Source: Candidatus Hydrogenedentota bacterium (GTDB lineage Bacteria > Hydrogenedentota > Hydrogenedentia > Hydrogenedentales > SLHB01). From it: a DNA stretch of 48,480 nt. Made by a program: the position numbers and the translations under genes. The notes beneath the pieces are model-generated. The model did not search any database and had not been told where the DNA came from. It saw only the letters and a program-made list of their open reading frames with translations. Below, piece by piece: positions 43,243 through 48,480 of the stretch. Each line of letters begins with the position of its first letter. Position 1 is the stretch's first letter. The stretch spans positions 1-48,480 of the forward strand of contig JACQVH010000232.1 of NCBI GenBank assembly GCA_016209895.1, read 5' to 3'.

Positions 43243-44547
43243 ATGAAAAGATTGCTCGCGCTTTCGCTTTGTTTTGTTCTCTTGCTGGGTGGCTCTTCAT
43301 TCGCGGAATTCAAAGCGGCCATTGCCACGCGCATTGTGACACCCGACCCGCTGCTACCCGTCTCCGGCGGCATGGGGGCGTCCAATCCCGTCAAGGAAAA
43401 ACGGGGCGAACTTACGGTCCGCGCGCTGGTCGTGGAACAGGGAAAGACGCGCGTGGCTATCGTGAGCGGCGACTTCCTCGGTTTTCCCGCGGCCTTGTGC
43501 AACCGGGTTCGCGCCAACTTGAAGGACATTCCGGCGGAAAATATTCTGATTGGTGCGACCCATTGCCACAGCGCTCCCGACTGCTATGGATTCCCGGACG
43601 AAAAAGGGCAATTTTCCTGCGACCTGAAGTGGCTGGACTCGGTCTGCGCCAAGATGTCCGACGCCATCAACGAAGCCGTTTCGAAACTCCAGCCGGCCGG
43701 CGTGAAAATTGCCACCGATGAGGCAAAAGGGAAGATCGCATATAACTACTACGCACCGCAGTTGTACGATCCGCGCTGCAGCGTCATCCAGTGCGTAGGC
43801 AAGTCGGGCAAGCCCTTTGCCACGCTCGTCAATTACGCCACTCACCCCGAAGTCCTGGGCAACGACGTCGGTATCCTCAGCCCCGACCTCTGCGGGCCGC
43901 TGTATGACCGCATCGCGGAACAAGGTGGCGGCACGGCCATCTTCATGAACAGCGCCCAAGGCGGCATGGTCACGGCGGACAACCGCGACCCGAGCGATCC
44001 CACCGGCCAGAAAGATATGCGCACCTGGGAGGAATGCCTGCGGATCGGCACTTTGCTGGCGGATGAGGCGCTGCGCATTGTTAAGGACGCCCCGGTCCAA
44101 AGTGACCCCGCCCTGGTCTGTATCGCCCAAGGTGTAACCTTCCCCGTGGACACTGAGTCCATCCGCATGGTCGCCAAAGTCTCCCCGGTCGGATTGGGTG
44201 TGCGCGACGACAACATGGTCACCACGCAAGTGAACCTGGTAAACCTGGGTAACGCGCAGATGTTGACCATTCCGGGCGAGGCCTTGCCGAACATCGGCTA
44301 CTACCTGAAGCGCAAGATGAAGGGCGAACACAACCTGTTGTTTGGTCTCACCAACGACGCCTTCGGCTACATCCTGATTAAGGAGGATTGGGGCAGCTTC
44401 AAGCGCTACAACTACATAACCCGTACCGGTCTCGGCGAGATGACGGGCGAAATCCTTATCGAAGAGGCACTTAAGATAGTCAATGCCGCGCCCGAGCCAC
44501 AGCAACTGCAGGGCGTCGAAGCGGCTACCGCGAAGCCCAAAGCGTAG
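43243..44547 (+). CDS. Secreted neutral/alkaline ceramidase N-terminal-domain-like protein
   Basis: A 434-residue exported protein with signal peptide 1-21 (ending SFA) and the ceramidase-type N-domain: AIATRIVTPDP, the ATHCHSAPD motif (H107, H109), VNYATHPEVLG (H201) and FMNSAQGGMVTADNR. In neutral ceramidases the first His pair and a later His bind zinc, and the serine nucleophile lies within a conserved GDVSPN-type loop. That loop here reads NSAQGGMV, so true ceramidase activity is doubtful. The family is expanded in PVC-type bacteria, often beside Gfo/Idh and sulfatase genes. Cysteines are unusually numerous for an exported protein. Confidence 0.82.
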   Translation: MKRLLALSLCFVLLLGGSSFAEFKAAIATRIVTPDPLLPVSGGMGASNPVKEKRGELTVRALVVEQGKTRVAIVSGDFLGFPAALCNRVRANLKDIPAENILIGATHCHSAPDCYGFPDEKGQFSCDLKWLDSVCAKMSDAINEAVSKLQPAGVKIATDEAKGKIAYNYYAPQLYDPRCSVIQCVGKSGKPFATLVNYATHPEVLGNDVGILSPDLCGPLYDRIAEQGGGTAIFMNSAQGGMVTADNRDPSDPTGQKDMRTWEECLRIGTLLADEALRIVKDAPVQSDPALVCIAQGVTFPVDTESIRMVAKVSPVGLGVRDDNMVTTQVNLVNLGNAQMLTIPGEALPNIGYYLKRKMKGEHNLLFGLTNDAFGYILIKEDWGSFKRYNYITRTGLGEMTGEILIEEALKIVNAAPEPQQLQGVEAATAKPKA

Positions 44548-44642
44548 AAAGCATCTCGGCTAAAGTTGGGTGCCCCATTTTCCGATAATCTGTATAGATA
44601 AGAGCATTACAACTGCCCCTAAAAGTGCAGGAAATTGATACC

Positions 44643-44837
44643 ATGGACGGGATCGAATCAATCAGGGGCGTGGCTGCCGAGTTAAGCCGGGCGCAAATCG
44701 AAGCGGAATACCAGGTTCGTGTATTCAAGAAGCAGCAGGAAGTCGTGATGGATTTGGGTTCCGCGGCCTTGAAGCTGATCCAGACGGTGCTATCCGTAGA
44801 CGCCGCCTCAGGCCAAAACATTAACGTCCAGACCTAA
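44643..44837 (+). CDS. YjfB-like small protein
   Basis: A 64-residue protein with ATG 44643 behind AGGAAA. It begins MDGIESIRGVAAELSRAQIE, then AEYQVRVFKKQQEVVMDLGS and a C-terminal INVQT. This matches the layout of the YjfB / putative motility protein family: MD-x-x-S-I-x-x-x-A-x-x-L-S-x-x-x at the N-terminus, VLKK-like middle and a short V-x-V end. No flagellar genes lie nearby, so the motility label is not supported by context. A strong terminator follows directly. Confidence 0.7.
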   Translation: MDGIESIRGVAAELSRAQIEAEYQVRVFKKQQEVVMDLGSAALKLIQTVLSVDAASGQNINVQT

Positions 44838-44838
44838 C

Positions 44839-44886
44839 CCTGCCTCCCCCAAGAAAGACGCGTGGGGAAGGGGCGAGGTTTTTTTG
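44839..44886 (+). terminator. Intrinsic terminator after the YjfB-like gene
   Basis: CCTCCCCC (44843-44850) pairs with GGGGAAGG (44864-44871) with one mismatch, flanked by further G/C pairs, and is followed directly by a run of seven T (44879-44885). Confidence 0.75.
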
Positions 44887-44951
44887 TTTCTTCGAACTAC
44901 ACGCAACGCCGTCCCAACCGCTCACGCATTCCTCGTAAATCCGACTTCTCG

Positions 44952-44972
44952 ACTCGGTACTCGGAACTCGGT
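44952..44972. repeat. 7-bp tandem repeat (ACTCGGT/ACTCGGA x3)
   Basis: ACTCGGT, ACTCGGA and ACTCGGT start at 44952, 44959 and 44966, then a decayed copy ACTTCTT. The run lies in the gap before the oxidoreductase gene. Confidence 0.6.
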
Positions 44973-45091
44973 ACTTCTTACGAGTTGCTAATTCCCTTCG
45001 CCTTGGAGTTTAATAGAGTGTTTCTCTCCGAAATCTCTGGGTGGTCTTGGCGCGGCGCGGAAACGCGCCAATTCGAGAAGGACGTTTAGTC

Positions 45092-46360
45092 ATGGCAAAA
45101 GTCTCCCGCCGTCAATTCCTGGCTGCTTCTACCGCCGCCATCGCGCCGCTCATCTTGCCGAGTGGTGTGCTGGCCGCCCCGGGACGTCCCGGCGCGAATG
45201 ATCGCCTCATCACCGGGCACATCGGAGTTGGCGGAATGGGTTCAGGTCATCTCAACGCGTTCCGCCACAATGCGGGCGCCGTGTGTGACGTGGACCAGAA
45301 CCATCTTAAAGCGGCGGTGGAACGAGTCGGGCGACCGGTGGATACGTACACCGACTACCGTTATATCCTAGACCGAAAAGATATAGACGCCGTGGTCGTC
45401 GCCTCGCCGGACCACTGGCACGGCGTGCAAACCGTCCACGCCTGCGAAGCCGGCAAAGACGTGTACTGCGAGAAGCCGGCCTGCAACACCATCGAAGAAG
45501 GCCAGGCCATGGTCCGCGCCGCCAAACGTTTCGGGCGCATCGTACAAATCGGGTCGCAGGGGCGGTCCACACGCGCCGCGCATGCCGCCTGCACGTACCT
45601 CCGCAACGGGCAGATCGGTCAGGTGACACGTGTCGAGTGCTGGCATTACGAAAACCCGGTTGGTGGCGACCCGGGCAAAAACGGCCCGGCTCCGCCGGAA
45701 TTGGACTGGGATTTGTGGCTCGGCCCGGCGCGCTGGGTTCCATACAATCCGGAGCGCGTGCATTTCAATTTCCGGTGGTTCCTGGATTTCGGCGGCGGCA
45801 ACATCCGCGACCGCGGCGCGCACGTGCTGAGCGTGGTGCTGTGGTGTCTCGATCTCGATCACCAGGGCCCGGTCCGGGTTACGGCCACGGGCAATCCGCC
45901 GCCACATGGGCTCTGGGACTGCCCGACCTCGATGGAAGTCACGTACGAGTTCAAGGAGCCGGAGCTCACGGTGGTTTGGGCCCAGCCGGGGGTGAAACCC
46001 GTCGAGGCGGGCTTTGGCGCCATGTACTACGGCACCAACGACAGCCTGCTCGTGACCGGCGGGGATGGCGGTTGCGGCACTGAGGACAAGGCCATGAATT
46101 ACACCCCGCCGTCTGACGGGGTGACACCATTCAAGAGTCCTGGGCACCGCGAGAACTGGCTCGAATGCATCCGCACCCGCGAGAAACCGCTCATGAATAT
46201 CGAAGCGGCGCACCGCGTCGCCTCGATGTGCGTCCTGGGCAACATCTCATATCGCTTGCGGCGTCCCCTCGAGTGGGACCCGGTGAACGAGCGAGTAGTC
46301 GGAGACGAACAGGCCAACTTGATGCTCAGCAATCCGGGACGCGGGCCGTTTCATGTGTAG
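45092..46360 (+). CDS. Tat-exported Gfo/Idh/MocA-family oxidoreductase
   Basis: A 422-residue protein with a Tat-type signal (SRRQFLAASTAAIAPLIL, cleavage near VLAA at 29). ATG 45092 is chosen because it opens the signal; an in-frame upstream start at 45041 adds no conserved part. The NAD(P)-binding motif GHIGVGGMGSGH lies near 42-53 and the catalytic EKP motif is E127-K128-P129 (YCEKPACNTIEEGQ). The C-terminal domain has WDLWLGPARWVPYNPERVHF, typical of the Tat-exported branch common in planctomycetes and Hydrogenedentes, thought to act on sugars or inositols. No operon partner on the same strand directly abuts it. Confidence 0.92.
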   Translation: MAKVSRRQFLAASTAAIAPLILPSGVLAAPGRPGANDRLITGHIGVGGMGSGHLNAFRHNAGAVCDVDQNHLKAAVERVGRPVDTYTDYRYILDRKDIDAVVVASPDHWHGVQTVHACEAGKDVYCEKPACNTIEEGQAMVRAAKRFGRIVQIGSQGRSTRAAHAACTYLRNGQIGQVTRVECWHYENPVGGDPGKNGPAPPELDWDLWLGPARWVPYNPERVHFNFRWFLDFGGGNIRDRGAHVLSVVLWCLDLDHQGPVRVTATGNPPPHGLWDCPTSMEVTYEFKEPELTVVWAQPGVKPVEAGFGAMYYGTNDSLLVTGGDGGCGTEDKAMNYTPPSDGVTPFKSPGHRENWLECIRTREKPLMNIEAAHRVASMCVLGNISYRLRRPLEWDPVNERVVGDEQANLMLSNPGRGPFHV

Positions 46361-46363
46361 GGA

Positions 46364-46384
46364 CTCGGGTCTCCGGGTTCGGGT
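46364..46384. repeat. Heptamer repeat, inverted relative to the run at 46533
   Basis: ACTCGGGTCTCCGGGTTCGGG (46364-46384) is three imperfect heptamers of the TCGGGT(C/A) type, the reverse complement of the CCCGAGA run at 46533-46567. The two flank about 150 bp. Confidence 0.5.
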
Positions 46385-46532
46385 ACAGAGTTGACGCGAT
46401 AAGTTGCCGAAGGAGTGTGTCATTATGTGGGTACATTTATCAGGAATTTCAGTGAGTACTCGACAGGTCGTCAGAGCATTTCCCCCATTAACTGAGTCTC
46501 CGTCGAACACCTTTACAATTCGAAACGCAAAA

Positions 46533-46574
46533 CCCGAGACCCGAGACCCGAGACCCGAGACCCGAAACCCGGGT
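46533..46574. repeat. 7-bp tandem repeat (CCCGAGA x4 plus decayed copies)
   Basis: CCCGAGA occurs at 46533, 46540, 46547 and 46554, followed by CCCGAAA (46561) and CCCGGGT (46568). It ends 6 bp before the next ATG. It creates artefactual frames with repeated RVSG-like residues on the minus strand. Confidence 0.75.
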
Positions 46575-46580
46575 TGGCAA

Positions 46581-48480
46581 ATGCTCACACTGCTACTGAC
46601 AATTATGGTCGCTCGTATCGCATATAGTGACCCCGCGCAGGACCTCGTCGCCGCAATTCAGGACCCATCACCTGAAGTCCGGGCTACGGCTTGGCAGCAC
46701 GCAGACCGTGCCGGGGCCGCCGCGATTGTCCCACTGTCTGATCTCGTCGCGTCCGCGGAGCCCGAAATCGCGTTGGCGGCGGAGAGAGCGTTGGAAACGA
46801 TTGTCCATTCAGCGGGGCGGCCGGACGCGGCCGCCGAACGCCCGGCCGTGGCGGCTGGATTAGTTGAGCTGGTAGATGGTAAGTATCCGGAGCCGTTGCG
46901 TCGGGTAGGGGTGCGACTCAGTGCGGATATCGCCACCGATGCTGAGGTACCGGCGATCGCGGCGCTACTGAACGAACCGGCGCTGGCGGAAGACGCGTGC
47001 ATGTCCTTGGACCGAATCCCCGGAGACGCATCTACCCAGGCGTTGATTGCCAGTCTCGCCACTGCACCGGACGAGGTCAAGATACGCGTTGCCACGATCC
47101 TGGCGCACAAGAATGCCTCAAATGCCATTCCTGCGCTCGCGCAGTTGGCGCAGAACGGTCAACGCGAGGTCGGGTGGGTGAGCCTCGAAGCCCTGGCCCG
47201 GCTTGGCGTGCCGCCGGACCAGGTCTTTCCGCGGAGTCGGTCTACCAGCGCGGAGGACAAATCACGCTATACAAACGCCATGGTCCAGGCGGCTGCAGTT
47301 CTTGCGACGCGAGGGGAGCGCGACGCCGCGGAACGGCTCTACACAACCGTGGCATCCTTCTACACGGCGTCGAATCAGGCCTGCGCGGCGTTGGTTGGCT
47401 TGGCAGAATTGCAATCGCCGAAATTGATCGCCCACGCGATTACCCAGCTTGACGCGGAGGGTGTCCACGACGTGGCCGAGATGACATTAGCCCAGGTCCA
47501 AGTGGGCGAGGTCGAAAAAGATCTCGCCGCCACGTACACGCTCACGAACGGCGCAAAACGCGCGGCCATTCTCCGTATCCTCTCGCGCCGCAACGCCTCT
47601 CAACTCCAAGTTTTCATTGAACGCGGCCGCCACGATACAAGCCCGGAAGCGCGGGTGACGGCGTATCAGCTATCCGGATTGCCGCCGTCCGAGGATGACC
47701 TCCTGCTGGTCGCGGTCAACGGTTCCCGCTGGGCCCGTATGCCAGCGCTCGAATCGTATCTGAAATTGGCGGCGGCGAAGATTGACGCGGGCGACGCCAC
47801 CGGCGCCAGGAAGTCCTTCGAAAACGTGCTGCGCGGGGATTTCATCTACATCTACAAGGCCCAGGCGCTGGCGGGGTTGGAACGTGTTGCTACTGTGGAA
47901 TTATTACCACTGGTAACCCCTCTGATGGAAGATCCTGATCTGGCGGCGCCGGCCGGACGAGCGGCGGTGGCCATTTATGCCTCGCTGCCGGACAAAGAGC
48001 AGGCCGAGAGCCGCATTACGACCATTGCCGACAGTACCTCGCGTCCGGAAGTAATGGCCGCTGCGACAGAGCATTTACGCGCCCTTGGAGCCGACACGCG
48101 TGCCATTGCGCAGCGCCGCGGATTCATCACGGACTGGAAGCTGCTCGGGCCGTTCCCGAACCCGGACAACAGCGCCTTTCGCAAGCCCTTCTTTGATGAA
48201 TCGCGCGCCGATCAACTCGACAATATCGAGTTCGAAGGTAAAGCCTACACCTGGAAGCTGTTCAATGCCGACAACTTGCCTGCCGTAGTCAATCTCAAAA
48301 GCCAGTTTGATCCGAATAACCGGGTAGCCGCCTACGGCTACGCGGAGATTTCGACGGACCGCGAGGCGCCGGTCGTCTTCTTGCTGGGCAGCGACGACGG
48401 GTGCGAATTTTGGCTCAACTGGAAGAAACTCCACGAATCCGGCGGCTCGCGGAACCTGGTCGTGGACGGCGAGCGCGTCG
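46581..48480 (+). CDS. Secreted HEAT-repeat protein (C-terminus beyond the window)
   Basis: From ATG 46581 the frame runs at least 633 codons to the right edge with no stop, so the gene is incomplete. A short hydrophobic start (LTLLLTIMVARIAYS) looks like a signal peptide. Residues about 20-500 are alpha-solenoid HEAT-like repeats (SPEVRATAWQHADRAGAAAI; EVKIRVATILAHKNASNAIPA-type units rich in Ala and Glu). From about residue 515 there is a beta-rich region with DWKLLGPFPNPDNSAF and FLLGSDDGCEFWLN, resembling PA14/beta-sandwich domains of PVC-type secreted proteins. No Shine-Dalgarno is clear; ATG 46605 is an alternative start. Confidence 0.75.
   Translation, partial: MLTLLLTIMVARIAYSDPAQDLVAAIQDPSPEVRATAWQHADRAGAAAIVPLSDLVASAEPEIALAAERALETIVHSAGRPDAAAERPAVAAGLVELVDGKYPEPLRRVGVRLSADIATDAEVPAIAALLNEPALAEDACMSLDRIPGDASTQALIASLATAPDEVKIRVATILAHKNASNAIPALAQLAQNGQREVGWVSLEALARLGVPPDQVFPRSRSTSAEDKSRYTNAMVQAAAVLATRGERDAAERLYTTVASFYTASNQACAALVGLAELQSPKLIAHAITQLDAEGVHDVAEMTLAQVQVGEVEKDLAATYTLTNGAKRAAILRILSRRNASQLQVFIERGRHDTSPEARVTAYQLSGLPPSEDDLLLVAVNGSRWARMPALESYLKLAAAKIDAGDATGARKSFENVLRGDFIYIYKAQALAGLERVATVELLPLVTPLMEDPDLAAPAGRAAVAIYASLPDKEQAESRITTIADSTSRPEVMAAATEHLRALGADTRAIAQRRGFITDWKLLGPFPNPDNSAFRKPFFDESRADQLDNIEFEGKAYTWKLFNADNLPAVVNLKSQFDPNNRVAAYGYAEISTDREAPVVFLLGSDDGCEFWLNWKKLHESGGSRNLVVDGERV

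Noticed and set aside
46533..46574. CRISPR array
   Set aside because: Units are 7 bp and contiguous, without unique spacers of 25-40 bp; no cas genes present.
46247..46588. Minus-strand frame with RVSG-type repeats
   Set aside because: Produced by the 7-bp repeats at 46364 and 46533 being read in codons; overlaps the oxidoreductase end on the other strand.

Overview
The window is high-GC bacterial DNA with dense, mostly complete genes. Its content suggests an uncultured bacterium of the PVC/Hydrogenedentota type: a GldA / fused GldFG / DUF4340 module, a UroD-superfamily protein beside a secreted beta-helix protein, a neutral-ceramidase-like secreted protein, a Tat-exported Gfo/Idh/MocA oxidoreductase, and a large protein of carboxypeptidase-regulatory-like repeats. 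That placement is inferred from gene content. No rRNA, tRNA or phylogenetic marker was found to fix it.

Left part. 1-5515 (minus strand) is an exopolysaccharide or O-antigen operon: two polyprenyl glycosylphosphotransferases (the first in the operon truncated and altered at its catalytic dyad), a flippase and an O-antigen ligase/polymerase cut by the window edge. 5959-10103 holds a secreted LolA-like protein and, convergent to it, a membrane-anchored 999-residue repeat protein. 10570-16385 is an ABC transporter module of the gliding type (ATPase, permease+GldG fusion, DUF4340 protein), preceded by a leader that can fold in two mutually exclusive ways. It is followed by an AhpD-like protein and an HtrA-like protease.

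Middle part. 18155-20643 is a secreted beta-helix protein coupled to a UroD-like protein. 20573-23217 (minus) holds a HAD phosphatase, a TPR protein and a DUF72 protein. 23263-24504 (minus) holds two tandem, unrecognised secreted CxxC proteins. 24584-28338 holds a histone-deacetylase-fold amidohydrolase, an NCS2 purine permease and an aldehyde dehydrogenase. 28465 is a small lipoprotein, and 29106-35157 is gltBD.

The most unusual region is 35324-41817. A promoter is followed by three tiny related peptides (39, 46 and 53 residues; shared KH[IV] near the N-terminus and a Gly-Ser/Thr C-terminus). Then come two GNAT acetyltransferases, a CPBP-type membrane protease, an ABC exporter (ATPase plus permease) and a 640-residue protein. 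That last protein has a PqqD-like N-terminus, a radical-SAM barrel that has lost its iron-sulphur motif, a SPASM domain keeping only the four cysteines of the Aux II site, and a fused third GNAT domain. Most junctions from the second GNAT onward overlap by 1-4 bases or are short. I read it as a candidate peptide modification, processing and export system (RiPP-like) built around a dead radical-SAM maturase and acetyltransferases.

Right part. An MFS transporter (minus), a neutral-ceramidase-like secreted protein, a YjfB-like small protein with a strong terminator, a Tat-type Gfo/Idh/MocA oxidoreductase and a HEAT-repeat secreted protein that runs off the right edge. Degenerate 7-bp tandem repeats lie in at least four separate intergenic gaps.
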